A DNA stretch of 64,000 bases from Saliniramus sp050485405 (GCA_050485405.1 JBJHBI010000015.1:5893-69892); one strand, 5' to 3'; shown: positions 43,903 to 52,798, counted from the stretch's first letter. Made by a program: numbers and translations. The notes: generated by a model from the letters alone, not told the origin.

Positions 43903-44406
43903 CTACTCCTCTTCGGGCTTTTGCGGCTTGCCGTCCTCGGTACCCGACAGCATCCCGAGAATGCGCAGGACGGCGAACAGGGCAAAGCCCGCCAGCATCA
44001 GCCAGACTGTGAAATGAACGAAATCCATGCGCAGGCTGAGCGCCGGCGAGGTCTGCAACCGCCCGATCGTCACGAAGCGCCAGGCCGGTCCCAGCAGATA
44101 CAGGGCAAGACCCGCAGTCGCCACGGCGGAGAGAAGTCGCAGCAGCCACGGCCCGCGACCAGGCAGCGACTCGCAGATCACGTCGACATTGACGAGATCG
44201 CCACTGCGGAAAGCCAGCCCTGCCCCGAATGCGATGAGATAGAGCAGCGCGAAGCGGGTCAATTCCTCAGTCCAGACGGGACCGACGCCGATCAGCCGAC
44301 CGACGACCTGAACCAGGACCGCGACGATCAGAACGGCGAACGCGACTCCGGCCCCGGCTCGGGCAAGAAAGATGACGAACCGGATGATCCGTTCCGCACG
44401 GTGCAT
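43903..44406 (-). CDS. dctQ: TRAP transporter small permease (DctQ-like)
   Basis: 167 residues with four hydrophobic segments (ARAGAGVAFAVLIVAVLVQVVGR, FALLYLIAFGAGLAF, LLSAVATAGLALYLLGPAW, FTVWLMLAGFALFAVLRIL) and the typical WTEELTRFALLYLIAFGAG block. The ATG at 44406 follows GGGAGGCAAGCC. Sits between dctP and dctM on the same strand. Confidence 0.92.
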   Translation of the reverse strand: MHRAERIIRFVIFLARAGAGVAFAVLIVAVLVQVVGRLIGVGPVWTEELTRFALLYLIAFGAGLAFRSGDLVNVDVICESLPGRGPWLLRLLSAVATAGLALYLLGPAWRFVTIGRLQTSPALSLRMDFVHFTVWLMLAGFALFAVLRILGMLSGTEDGKPQKPEEE

Positions 44407-44478
44407 GGCTTGCCTCCCGCAGGCTGCGCGTGTCGGGCGGGCACGATCGATCATGCCCGCCCGAAGTCGCGCAGCGCA

Positions 44479-45447
44479 TCAATCGGCGAAAAGCTGTTCG
44501 ACGATCGGCCTGATCTCGTCGCTGACATTCGCGAGCACGGCGTCTTTTGCGGCAGCGGCGAAGGCGGCGTTGTCGACCTCCACGAAGGTCATGCCCTGTT
44601 CCTCGAGGAAGGCGCGGTCCGCCGCGATGCTCTCCTCGAAAAGCTCACGCTCATATTCCTGGGCGCGGGCAGCGGCTTCCATCACGGCCTCCTGGTCCTC
44701 GGCGCTGAGCTCCTGCCAGGTGCTTTCGGCGATGGTCAGGTAGATCCATGAACGCACGTGCTCCGTCATGTTCACGTGGCTCTGTACTTCGTAGAAGCTC
44801 GCCGAGCGGATCAGCGCCAGCGGATTTTCCTGCGCTTCGATGGTGTTGTTCTGCAACGAGGTGAAGACTTCGGAGAAGGCCATCGGGCCGGGGCTCGCGC
44901 CGAGCGCGCTCCAGACGTCGATGAAGAGGGGAACGTTCGGTACGCGCATCCTCAGCCCGTTGAGCTCTTCCGGCGTCGTGATCGCCCGGTTCGCCGTCAG
45001 TTCACGCGATCCGCGGGCGAAATAGGCGATCGGACGAATCTGGGCGTTCTGGATGATCTGCGCCTCGATCTGGTCACCGATCTCGCCCGAAGCCACTTCA
45101 TCCATGTGTTCGATCGACTGATAGCCGTAGGGCACGGCCAGAAGCGCGGCCATGGGAGCCCAGTTCTGCAGGCTTTCCCCGGTGATGGTCATGTCGACCG
45201 TTCCGAGCTGCATTCCGTTGATGAGATCGATCTCCCGGCCGAGGGACTCGTTGGGGAAGACCTCGACGGCGATGCGGCCATCGGTCAGCGCGGAGAGCTC
45301 TTCGCCGAATTTGACGGCGGCGAGGTGCCAGGAATTATCCTCGTTGGCGAGATGGCCGAGTTGCAGGGTACGCTCCTGCGCGAACGCAGCCGTCGAGAGC
45401 AACGTCGCCAGAAATACGCCGCCTGCCAGTTTTCTGGTCATTGTCAT
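44479..45447 (-). CDS. dctP: TRAP transporter substrate-binding protein (DctP-like)
   Basis: 322 residues with a cleavable signal peptide (LAGGVFLATLLSTAAFA-QE). The DctP fold shows LQLGHLANEDNSWHLAAVKFGEELSALTDGRIAVEVFP, INGMQLGTVDMTITG, GLRMRVPNVPLFIDVWSALGASPGPMAFSEVFTSLQNNTIEAQENP (the conserved arginine of RMRVP binds the substrate carboxylate) and a C-terminal helix. Linkage to uxuA suggests a hexuronate or related sugar acid. The ATG at 45447 overlaps the gntR stop as ATGA and follows GGAGGAG. Confidence 0.93.
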   Translation of the reverse strand: MTMTRKLAGGVFLATLLSTAAFAQERTLQLGHLANEDNSWHLAAVKFGEELSALTDGRIAVEVFPNESLGREIDLINGMQLGTVDMTITGESLQNWAPMAALLAVPYGYQSIEHMDEVASGEIGDQIEAQIIQNAQIRPIAYFARGSRELTANRAITTPEELNGLRMRVPNVPLFIDVWSALGASPGPMAFSEVFTSLQNNTIEAQENPLALIRSASFYEVQSHVNMTEHVRSWIYLTIAESTWQELSAEDQEAVMEAAARAQEYERELFEESIAADRAFLEEQGMTFVEVDNAAFAAAAKDAVLANVSDEIRPIVEQLFAD

Positions 45448-46190
45448 GGGTGGTCTCCTCCTTGGATTGGTACATTGGCCGACCGTGGAAGCCCCTCGGC
45501 CGGCAGGTCGAAGAAATCGGGCGCGCCCGCCGCGATCGTCGGCAGATCGTTCAGGACTTCGCGGAGATGCCTTCGAATGGCGATCTCGGCCCCCTCAAAG
45601 TCACCGTCAGCGATATGCTCGACGATCGCCTCATGCTGCTCGATCAGGTTGCGCACGGGGAAATGTCCCAGTGCCAGGAACCGTACCCGGTCCATCTGCG
45701 ACTTGAGCCCTTCGATCAGCCGCCATGCGCCCCGCTTTCCGGCTGCACCGGCAAGGGTCCGGTGAAACCGGTCGTCGAGCGCGAAGAAGTCTTCCGGCCG
45801 GCCCTGCAACGACGCGCGCTGCGCCGCGATCTGATCGCGCAGATCGCGGACCCAGCCCGGTTTCGGGTCGGTCGAAAGAATCCGGACGATGTCGGTTTCG
45901 ATCGCCTCGCGCAGAAAGCGGGCGTCGAGGACCGCGTCGTAGCTGATCTTGCGCACGACCGTGCCGCGCTGCGGGAGGATCGCAAGAAGGTCTTCCCCCG
46001 CCAGCTTGATGAAGGCCTCGCGCACGGGCTGCCGGCTGATGCCGAACTCCTGTGCGATCTCGGTTTCGGAAATACGACTTCCGGGGGGAAGGTCATTGTG
46101 GATGATCCGATGGCGCAAAGCCTGGAAGAGCTGCGGCGCGATTGGCAGCAGCGGATCCAGCGCGTTTGCACCTTTCGACTCCCCGGACAT
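45444..46190 (-). CDS. GntR family regulator, FCD-domain (FadR/UxuR subfamily)
   Basis: 248 residues. Winged helix N-terminus: IAPQLFQALRHRIIHNDLPPGSRISETEIAQEFGISRQPVREAFIKLAGEDLLAILPQRGTVV. An FCD ligand-binding domain follows, with DFFALDDRFHRTLAGAAG, IEQHEAIVEHIADGDFEGAEIAIRRHL and metal-site histidines. The ATG at 46190 follows GGGAGGAAAAATC. Heads the leftward operon gntR-dctP-dctQ-dctM and is divergent from uxuA, so it most likely represses both in the absence of a hexuronate-derived inducer. Confidence 0.92.
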   Translation of the reverse strand: MSGESKGANALDPLLPIAPQLFQALRHRIIHNDLPPGSRISETEIAQEFGISRQPVREAFIKLAGEDLLAILPQRGTVVRKISYDAVLDARFLREAIETDIVRILSTDPKPGWVRDLRDQIAAQRASLQGRPEDFFALDDRFHRTLAGAAGKRGAWRLIEGLKSQMDRVRFLALGHFPVRNLIEQHEAIVEHIADGDFEGAEIAIRRHLREVLNDLPTIAAGAPDFFDLPAEGLPRSANVPIQGGDHP

Positions 46191-46227
46191 GATTTTTCCT
46201 CCCGAAAAACTCGTTACCATACTTCCA

Positions 46228-46235
46228 TACTAGTA
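46228..46235. promoter_or_regulatory. Candidate GntR operator between gntR and uxuA
   Basis: Perfect palindrome TACTAGTA in the 112-base divergent intergenic region, preceded by two adjacent CCATACT direct repeats (46218-46231). The position between divergent promoters suits a FadR-type repressor. The resemblance to known UxuR sites is weak. Confidence 0.3.
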
Positions 46236-46302
46236 GACAATAGGCTTCCTTGCTGTAAGGGTTCCGTCAGGTGCGTGCCGCAGGCGCTAGAGGAGGTGCA
46301 GC

Positions 46303-47535
46303 ATGAAACAGACGTGGCGGTGGTTCGGCCCCGGAGACCTCGTATCGATCGACGACGTCAGGCAGGCCGGCGCCGAGGGTGTCGTGACCGCGCTTCACCA
46401 CGTCGCGACCGGACGGGTCTGGACGGTGGAGGAAATCGCCCGGCGTCAGGATCAGGTCGCACGGATGAAGGACGGCACGCCTTCGGGACTTGCCTGGGAC
46501 GTGGTCGAAAGCCTCCCCGTCTCCGAGGATATCAAGCGCCAGACCGGCGACTGGAAAGCCCACATCGCCGCCTACAAGGAAAGCCTCGCCAATCTGGCAT
46601 CGGCCGGGATCACGGTGGTCTGCTACAATTTCATGCCCGTGCTCGACTGGACACGCACCGATCTCGCCTGGAAGCTGCCGACCGGCGCGACCTGCATGCG
46701 GTTCGATCTCGTCGATTTCGCAGCTTTCGACCTCTGCATTCTCGAACGAACCGGTGCTGCCGAGGACTATGACGAGGCATTGTGCGAGGCCGCAGACGAG
46801 CGGTTTCGGGCGATGTCCGAATCGGAACACGCAGCGCTCGCGGGCAATATCGCCTTCGGGCTGCCCGGCGCGGCGGAGCGGCTCACGCTCGACGACGTGC
46901 GCACCCATATCGCCGAATACGCGGCCATGAGCGAAGAGGTGCTGCGCAGCCATCTCGTCGATTTCCTGGCCGAGGTCGTGCCCATCGCGGAGAGGCTCGG
47001 AATCCGGCTCTGCTGCCATCCCGATGACCCGCCCTTTCCCCTGCTCGGATTGCCCCGGATCATGTCGACCGAGGCGGATTACAAAGCCGTCATGGATGCC
47101 GTGAACAGCCCCGCCAACGGCATCACGCTCTGTTCGGGATCGCTCGGCGCGCGCCCGGACAACGACCTTCCGGGCATGATGGAGCGTCTCGGGGACCGGG
47201 TGCATTTCCTGCATCTGCGCAATGTTCGCCGCGAGACCGCGCAGATCCGCGGGTCTTTCTACGAGGCTGAGCATCTGGGCGGCGACACGGACATGGTCGC
47301 GCTCGTCGAGGTGATCCTGCACGAAGAGGCGCGTCGCAAGACCGAGGGACGCGAAGACTGGTCGATCCCGTTCAGACCCGATCACGGGCAGGACATCCTC
47401 GACGATCTCTCGCGCACTGCCCAACCCGGCTATCCCTCCATTGGGCGCCTGAAGGGCCTGGCTGAGCTGCGCGGGGTCATCGCTGCGCTCTCGCCGAGGG
47501 TCTCACAAAGGAACGAGCCACCGGGCAAGACATGA
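46303..47535 (+). CDS. uxuA: Mannonate dehydratase
   Basis: 410 residues. Opening MKQTWRWFGPGDLVSIDDVRQAGAEGVVTALHH is the family signature. Further blocks are VCYNFMPVLDWTRTDL, LGIRLCCHPDDPPFPLLGLPRIMST (metal-site His/Asp), LCSGSLGARPDNDLPGMMERLGDRVHFLHLRNVRRE, and SIPFRPDHGQDILDD at the C-terminus. It dehydrates D-mannonate to 2-keto-3-deoxygluconate in glucuronate degradation. RBS GAGGAGGTGCAGC precedes the ATG. Divergent from the GntR-TRAP operon. Confidence 0.96.
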   Translation: MKQTWRWFGPGDLVSIDDVRQAGAEGVVTALHHVATGRVWTVEEIARRQDQVARMKDGTPSGLAWDVVESLPVSEDIKRQTGDWKAHIAAYKESLANLASAGITVVCYNFMPVLDWTRTDLAWKLPTGATCMRFDLVDFAAFDLCILERTGAAEDYDEALCEAADERFRAMSESEHAALAGNIAFGLPGAAERLTLDDVRTHIAEYAAMSEEVLRSHLVDFLAEVVPIAERLGIRLCCHPDDPPFPLLGLPRIMSTEADYKAVMDAVNSPANGITLCSGSLGARPDNDLPGMMERLGDRVHFLHLRNVRRETAQIRGSFYEAEHLGGDTDMVALVEVILHEEARRKTEGREDWSIPFRPDHGQDILDDLSRTAQPGYPSIGRLKGLAELRGVIAALSPRVSQRNEPPGKT

Positions 47536-47754
47536 CCAAGCGCTCGCGAGGCGAGACGCGCTGGCGGCATCGGGCAGAGACCGGCACATCATCGGCGTGA
47601 GCCTGCGCAACGGCGCAGCGATCGCGATACTTCCCGTGACCGAACCAGGCTATGGGGTCGACAGGTCCACTGGAGGCATCGATCTCGCACACCGGGTCAT
47701 CGCCGCCGATCTCGCCCGACCCGATCATGCTGTCGGCGTCGCCGGGCTATTGGT

Positions 47755-48219
47755 ATGGCGCGCCGACATAATCTTCCTGCCGATGTGGCGTGGCTTTCTA
47801 CATCTGTTGGCGATTATGGACAGGTTCACCCGCAAGGTGCCGCCCCGGCGCATCTCGAACACGCAGGAAACGAACTCTTGTGTCCATACTCTGAACAAGG
47901 CGATCCAATGCTCAGGGCTCGCAGTTCACGCCCTTCGCATGGGCCGACCGGCCGAAGCGGGTTGGGGGGCCCCGGAAATCCATAGATGGAAATGGCCGCC
48001 GCCTCGACAACATCTTCATTGAGCGTCTCCGGCGATTGCCGAAATATGAATGCGTCTACCAGCGCGCCCGGGAGATTGGGTCTCAGGCCACGACAGGGAT
48101 AGGTCGTGGATGCCCTTCTAGAACCACCAGCGGCCACACGCGCCCATGGCGGACGGCCACCCGGCGTGGTCTGCTTCACAAACATCGAAACCGATCAGCA
48201 GGTGCGGGCAGTAGCTTAA
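47755..48219 (+). pseudogene. Decayed IS3-family transposase (orfB) remnant
   Basis: Pieces of the IS3 integrase core appear in shifting frames. WRADIIFLPMWRGFLHLLAIMDRFTRK and RRISNTQETNSCVHTLNKAI occur near 47756-47910, DGNGRRLDNIFIERLRRLPKYECVYQ near 47990-48065, and AHGGRPPGVVCFTNIETDQQ leading to a stop at 48217-48219. Order and spacing follow intact IS3 orfB, but the DxD...E core segment between is deleted and at least two frameshifts exist. No terminal repeats or orfA are recognisable. Confidence 0.75.
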
Positions 48220-48439
48220 GTCACCCCGAAATCTGTGAAAGAATCGGGGAGTAGCTCAGGTCGTCACCACGATCAATGAGGAAGTAAATTTCGCATTTTC
48301 ATTTCCTCTGTAGCCGGTATCAGGGAGGATGCGGGTCATCGAGGCGGCGTCTGCACGGTTTCGGCAGTTCTCAGGGACCAGGAAATGGTCGTAAACGAAA
48401 AACCCTTTTGCAGCTTGTCAAAAAGGCATCCCTCACTTT

Positions 48440-48459
48440 TTGAGGTACCGGTACCTCAA
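48440..48459. promoter_or_regulatory. Perfect 20-bp palindrome, candidate operator
   Basis: Half-site TTGAGGTACC followed directly by its reverse complement, with no spacer. Additional GGTAC or GTACC half-sites occur nearby (about 48470 and 48505). It lies about 130 bases upstream of the SDR start. The binding protein is unknown. Confidence 0.5.
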
Positions 48460-48530
48460 GTGATCAACGAGTACCGTGATTCGCTGCGAGACAGGGGGCA
48501 ACAAGGTACGACAGGATCAAACAGGAGAAT

Positions 48531-48549
48531 CCCTCCCCGCTGGGGAGGG
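48531..48549. repeat. REP-like intergenic hairpin (copy 2)
   Basis: CCCTCCCC, loop GCT, GGGGAGGG. Same stem as 29184-29201. Confidence 0.5.
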
Positions 48550-48588
48550 AGGCCTGTTTCGACAATAATATAATCGGGGAGGACAGAG

Positions 48589-49332
48589 ATGAACCAGATC
48601 GACGTGAAAGGCCGCAAGGCCGTAGTGACCGGCGGGGCGCAGGGGATCGGGCGCGCGGTGGTGGAGCGGCTGGTCGCAGGCGGTGCGCAGGTCGAGATCT
48701 GGGATCGCGACGGCGCGCTCGCACAGGAAACCGCGCAGGCGATCGGCGCAGGTGTCGGCGCGCGGGCGGTCGACGTGACCGACAACGCCTCGGTCGGGGC
48801 TGCGGCGCAGGCGGTGCAGGCAGACGGGCCGGTCGCGATCCTCGTCACTTCGGCGGGCATTGCCGGAGCCAATGCGCCGAGCTGGGAATATCCGCTCGAC
48901 GAATGGGACCGGGTGATGCGCATCAATGTCGACGGGACCTGGCTGTGCTGCCGCGCGCTGATCCCGGGCATGATCGAGGCCGGATACGGACGCATCGTGA
49001 CCATCGCCTCCGTCGCGGGCAAGGAGGGCAATCCCAATGCCTCGGCCTATTCGGCGTCGAAGGCCGCAGTGATCGCGCTCACCAAATCCATGGGCAAGGA
49101 ACTCGCGGGCTACGACATCGCCGTGAACACGGTCACGCCGGCTGCCGCGCGCACGCGCATCTTCGAGCAGATGAGCGAGGAGCACATCAATTTCATGCTC
49201 TCGAAGATCCCGCGCGGGCGCTTCGTGCAAACCGAGGAAGTCGCGGCGATGGTGGCCTGGCTCGCATCGCAGGACAATTCCTTCACCACCGGCGCCGTGT
49301 TCGATCTGTCGGGCGGTCGCGCCACCTATTGA
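48589..49332 (+). CDS. Short-chain dehydrogenase/reductase (3-oxoacyl-ACP reductase-like)
   Basis: 247 residues. Cofactor motif VVTGGAQGIGRAVVERLVAGG (residues 13-33), VTSAGIAGANAP, catalytic serine in IASVAG, YSASKAAVIALTKSMGKEL with Tyr and Lys of YxxxK, and the C-terminal TTGAVFDLSGGRATY. A full catalytic set is present, unlike the SDR at 18256. The substrate may be a sugar acid or 3-oxoacyl derivative; the nearby hexuronate genes are separated by an IS remnant, so linkage is weak evidence. RBS GGGGAGGACAGAG. Confidence 0.85.
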   Translation: MNQIDVKGRKAVVTGGAQGIGRAVVERLVAGGAQVEIWDRDGALAQETAQAIGAGVGARAVDVTDNASVGAAAQAVQADGPVAILVTSAGIAGANAPSWEYPLDEWDRVMRINVDGTWLCCRALIPGMIEAGYGRIVTIASVAGKEGNPNASAYSASKAAVIALTKSMGKELAGYDIAVNTVTPAAARTRIFEQMSEEHINFMLSKIPRGRFVQTEEVAAMVAWLASQDNSFTTGAVFDLSGGRATY

Positions 49333-49431
49333 GCGCGCAACATGCGAAAACGGGTGTCCCGCTGCGCCGATCGGCGCTAGAGGAGACCCGTCACGCGCCC
49401 ACTCTGCCGATCCGCACCGAAAGCCCTCAGC

Positions 49432-50583
49432 ATGAACCTCGCCCGCAGCCCGCTCTGGCTTCCCGGTTTGCTGGCCGTGCTGGTTGGGGTGGGGCTCGGA
49501 CGTTTCGCCTACACGCCGCTCCTGCCGGCGCTCGTCGCGCAGGACTGGCTGACCGAATCGCAGGCCGCCTATGCGGGGGCGGCCAATCTCGCGGGCTATC
49601 TCGCCGGCGCGCTCGCCGGTCAGGCGCTGGCCGCGCGCCCGGAGCGCATCGCAATCCTCAACACCGCCCTGCTCGCGGCGGCGATCAGTCTGGTCGCCTG
49701 CGCATGGCCGCTCGGTTTCTACTGGATTGCGCCGTGGCGCTTCGTGGCCGGCATGGCGGGGGCCGTCATCATGGTGCTGGGGCCGGCCATGATCCTCGCC
49801 GCGACACCGGTCGAAGCCCGCGCCCGCGTCTCGGGCATGATCTTCGTCGGCGTCGGCCTCGGCATTATCGTCTCGGGAACGGTCCTGCCCGGCATCGCCG
49901 CGTCGGGGCTCGTCGTGGCCTGGCTGACGCTCGGCCTCGCGGCATTCGCGCTGACCGCAATGACTTGGCGGCTATGGCCGCAGACGGCGCTGCATGCCAC
50001 TCCGTCCACCGCCCCCCTGCCCGGCCGGATCACGGTCCTCCTGATCATCGTCGCCTATGCTTCGGACGGGATCGGCTTCGTGCCGCATACGCTGTTTCTG
50101 TCGGATTTCGTGGCGCGCGGGCTCGGACAGGGAGAGTTCGCCGGGGGATTCTACTGGGCGATATTCGGCGCCGGCGCCGTCGTCGGGGCGCCGATCTGCG
50201 GGCTGATCGCCGGGCGCTTCGGCCTGATGCCGAGTTTCATCGGCGCATTGCTCGTCAAGTCGCTCGCGGTGGCGCTGCCGCTCATCGCGACCCAGGCACC
50301 GGTGCTCGCCCTCTCGGCCTTTCTCGTGGGCGCGCTGACGCCGGGCATGGTCGCCCTCGCGGCGGGGCTCACGGCGATGCTCGCCCATGGGCCCGCACAG
50401 GCGCGGCTGTTCGGCGCGATGACCATCGCCTTTGCCCTCGCCCAGGCGGGCGGCGGCTACATCATGAGCTGGCTGTTCGGCTGGACGCAGAGCCACATGC
50501 CGCTCTTCGCGCTCGGTGCGGCGATGCTCGCAGCCGGCGCCGTCGCCGCGAGCCTCGCGGCCATGCGGCTGCGCCGCCGCTGA
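49432..50583 (+). CDS. YbfB/YjiJ family MFS transporter
   Basis: 383 residues with about 12 hydrophobic segments, starting LARSPLWLPGLLAVLVGVGLGRFAYTPLLPAL, the YbfB/YjiJ opening with its conserved GLGRFAYTP. Other blocks are AAYAGAANLAGYLAGAL, YASDGIGFVPHTLFLSDFVARGL and AIFGAGAVVGAPICGLIAGRFGL. The substrate is unknown. Its stop is 7 bases from the convergent mur gene. Confidence 0.88.
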   Translation: MNLARSPLWLPGLLAVLVGVGLGRFAYTPLLPALVAQDWLTESQAAYAGAANLAGYLAGALAGQALAARPERIAILNTALLAAAISLVACAWPLGFYWIAPWRFVAGMAGAVIMVLGPAMILAATPVEARARVSGMIFVGVGLGIIVSGTVLPGIAASGLVVAWLTLGLAAFALTAMTWRLWPQTALHATPSTAPLPGRITVLLIIVAYASDGIGFVPHTLFLSDFVARGLGQGEFAGGFYWAIFGAGAVVGAPICGLIAGRFGLMPSFIGALLVKSLAVALPLIATQAPVLALSAFLVGALTPGMVALAAGLTAMLAHGPAQARLFGAMTIAFALAQAGGGYIMSWLFGWTQSHMPLFALGAAMLAAGAVAASLAAMRLRRR

Positions 50584-50590
50584 AGCGCGT

Positions 50591-51136
50591 TCACTCTTTC
50601 CGATCGGCTTTGCGAGGCTGGCGATTCCCCTTCTGCGCCCCCTTGGGCGGTCCGGTCTTGCGCGCGCCGGTCTTGCGCGGTCCGGCCTTGCGGCAATAGA
50701 GCTCCATGCGGTGATGCACGAGCTCGAAACCGTGTTCCGCCGCGATCTCCGCCTGAAGGCGCTCGATGCGCTCGGAATAGAACTCGATCACGTCGCCGGT
50801 CTCCAGATCGATGATGTGATCGTGATGCGGCGCATCCGCCGTCTCGAAGCGCGAGGGCGCGCCCTCGAAGGCATGGCGCTGGACGACGCTCTGGCCTTCG
50901 AGCAGGCTCAGCGTGCGATAAACCGTCGAGAGCGAGACCGAGGCGTCTATCTCGCGGGCGCGGCGGTGGAGCTCGGTCGCGTCGGGATGATCCTCGGCGG
51001 CGGCGAGCACGCTGAGGAGCGCCGCACGCTGGCGGGTGATGCGCACGCCCTTGCCGCGCAGGGCGCGCTCGAGCTCGACGACCTTCTCCGCCTGATCACC
51101 GCCCCCGCCCGTATGCTCCGCCGCCTGTTCAGCCAA
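50591..51136 (-). CDS. mur: Fur-family regulator, Mur-type
   Basis: 181 residues from a TTG at 51136, preceded by GGGGGAG; no in-frame ATG exists before the domain. Winged helix: LRGKGVRITRQRAALLSVLAAAEDHPDATELHRRA and VSLSTVYRTLSLLEGQSVVQRHAF. The metal-binding region HHDHIIDLETGDVIEFYSERIERLQAEIAAEHGFELVHHRMELY matches the alphaproteobacterial Fur that senses manganese (Mur) rather than the DHHDHIIC type. The C-terminus carries an added basic tail (RKAGPRKTGARKTGPPKG...) of about 30 residues made of degenerate repeats. Mur usually represses manganese importers. Confidence 0.87.
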   Translation of the reverse strand: MAEQAAEHTGGGGDQAEKVVELERALRGKGVRITRQRAALLSVLAAAEDHPDATELHRRAREIDASVSLSTVYRTLSLLEGQSVVQRHAFEGAPSRFETADAPHHDHIIDLETGDVIEFYSERIERLQAEIAAEHGFELVHHRMELYCRKAGPRKTGARKTGPPKGAQKGNRQPRKADRKE

Positions 51137-51215
51137 AGCCTACTCCCCCGTCCTTGCCGATTGCCGGCCAGCCTAGCCATTTGCGGCGCACGTTCAAGAA
51201 GCGAGTGCCCGGCGA

Positions 51216-52334
51216 TTACGGCGCAAGCGCCAGCAAGATCGTTCCTGCAGCGAAACTGAGCGCAAAGACCGGCACCGACCAATAATGGAACTCCCGCCAC
51301 AGGCCGGGCTGGCGGGCGAGCCGCAGCGCGATCAGATTGGCGAGCGAGCCGATGGCGAGGCCGAACCCGCCGACATTCACGCCCCAGGCGAGCGCCTGCC
51401 AATCCTGTGTGAAGGGCGCGAGGAAGATCGCCGCCGGCACGTTCGACATGACCTGCGAGATCAGCGCCCCGAGCGCGAAGGCCCCGCCCGGCATGTCCAT
51501 CGCCACCGGCACCGCATCGGCGATGGCGGGCAGACGGCCAAGAAGCCCGAGATTGACGAACATCAGGACGAAGACGAGCAGAAGCGGCCAATCGACGAGA
51601 CGCAGGACGCTACGATGAAAGATCGCGCACAAGCCGGTCACGATCGCGGCAGCGGGCACCGCGAGCCCGGCATTCACGAGGAGCAGAAACAGCGGGTAAG
51701 CGCATATAGCCGTGATCATGAGGCCGCGCTGAAGCGGCAGCGCGGCGGGAGGCTCCCCGAGCTTCAGGCTGCGCCGGGCGAAGGCGAAAGGAATGAGCAC
51801 GAGCAGGATCGCGAGCATGGCGGCACAGACCGGCAGCATCACCATCACGAATGCGCCGAAACCGGTTTCCGAGAGCTGCCACAGATAAAGGTTCTGCGGA
51901 TTGCCCACCGGCGAGACGGCCGACCCCGCATTCACCGCGAGCGCCTGGAAGATCACGAGCCTCCCGACCGGCAGCGGGGCGAGCCGCGCGAGGGCGAGCG
52001 TGAGCGGCACGGTCACGAAGAGCGCGACATCGTTCGTCACGATCGCCGAGAGGATGGCGGCGAAAACCACCATCGCCATCGCGAGAACGCGCTCGCCCCG
52101 CAGCCGCACGACGACGTAGCGCCCGGCCCTGTCGATGAGGCCGCTCGCTTCCAGCGCACGGCTGAGCACCATCAACCCGGCGAGGGCGCCGATCGTCTTC
52201 CAGTCGACGAGTTCCGCGAGCGCCGCCGGCGAGCTCGGAACGAGCACGAGCATGAGCGGGAAGAGAAGCATGAGCAGGACGAGCAGCCATTCGGTCCGCA
52301 ACCAACGACCGAGAAGCCGCGCCTGCGCGTTCAC
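51216..52334 (-). CDS. SLC13/ArsB-superfamily anion permease
   Basis: 372 residues, about ten hydrophobic segments. Family blocks are VDWKTIGALAGLMVLSRALEASGLIDRAGRYV, AILSAIVTNDVALFVTVPLTLALA, NAGSAVSPVGNPQNLYLWQLS (the conserved GNPQN) and SNVPAAIFLAPFTQDWQALAWGVNVGGFGLAIGSLANLIALR, the second repeat with SNVPA. Resembles ArsB/NhaD and citrate/dicarboxylate permeases; substrate undetermined. A GTG at 52334 overlaps the DUF1489 stop as GTGA, coupling the two genes. Confidence 0.85.
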   Translation of the reverse strand: MNAQARLLGRWLRTEWLLVLLMLLFPLMLVLVPSSPAALAELVDWKTIGALAGLMVLSRALEASGLIDRAGRYVVVRLRGERVLAMAMVVFAAILSAIVTNDVALFVTVPLTLALARLAPLPVGRLVIFQALAVNAGSAVSPVGNPQNLYLWQLSETGFGAFVMVMLPVCAAMLAILLVLIPFAFARRSLKLGEPPAALPLQRGLMITAICAYPLFLLLVNAGLAVPAAAIVTGLCAIFHRSVLRLVDWPLLLVFVLMFVNLGLLGRLPAIADAVPVAMDMPGGAFALGALISQVMSNVPAAIFLAPFTQDWQALAWGVNVGGFGLAIGSLANLIALRLARQPGLWREFHYWSVPVFALSFAAGTILLALAP

Positions 52335-52798
52335 AACAGCCCGAGCTCGGCGAGTTCGCGGCGCATGTCCTCAGGCATGGCGGCCAGCCCCTGCGCCGCC
52401 TCGCGGGTGAGATCGGCGGGCGCGTCCTTCGCGGCGAGATAGCGCCAGCCCTGGAAGGGCCGACAGGGCCGTGGCTCGACCGGGATCACCTTCGGTTCGA
52501 GCACGAGGTGGCAGCGCCCGATCCCGGCCGCATCCTTGAACGGGCGGATCGCCTGGAGCGTCTGGCGCGCGCTGATCTGGCCCTTGATCACCCAGTAGAG
52601 CGAGCCGCCACCGATGATCTCGTCGGCGCGCTTGGGCACCATGCGGGTGGTATGCGCCTGCTCGAAGGGGCGGCCGAGGCGCTTTGCGAGAATACGGTTC
52701 TCCTCGATCCACGCCTCGAGATCGCGGATCGACTCGGCGCCGACACAGAGCTTGAGCAGGTTGAGAGCCACGAAACGCATTTCCTCCCGGTCGGACAT
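52331..52798 (-). CDS. DUF1489 family protein
   Basis: 155 residues. The family sequence is recognisable: VALNLLKLCVGAESIRDLEAWI, RPFEQAHTTRMVPKRADEIIGGGSLYWVIKGQISARQTL, and CHLVLEPKVIPVEPRPCRPFQGWRYLA. DUF1489 proteins are restricted to alphaproteobacteria and uncharacterised. The ATG at 52798 is used; an internal ATG at 52780 (MRFVALNLL) is also possible and closer to the family's usual N-terminus. Coupled to the downstream permease. Confidence 0.87.
   Translation of the reverse strand: MSDREEMRFVALNLLKLCVGAESIRDLEAWIEENRILAKRLGRPFEQAHTTRMVPKRADEIIGGGSLYWVIKGQISARQTLQAIRPFKDAAGIGRCHLVLEPKVIPVEPRPCRPFQGWRYLAAKDAPADLTREAAQGLAAMPEDMRRELAELGLL

Larger units (their letters stand above)
48220..48588. 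other. Intergenic region with palindrome and REP-like hairpin
   Basis: No gene. It holds residual IS3-end-like sequence (to about 48265), the 20-bp palindrome at 48440-48459, the hairpin at 48531-48549 and the ribosome binding site GGGGAGGAC for the SDR at 48589. Confidence 0.5.

Noticed and set aside
47597..48022. 142-codon hypothetical protein in the uxuA-SDR gap
   Set aside because: Its C-terminal half is one frame of the degraded IS3 transposase, so it is not an independent gene.
48566..48575. TATAAT just upstream of the 48589 SDR as its -10 element
   Set aside because: It lies so close to the start that transcription would begin at the ribosome binding site, and no -35 is seen.
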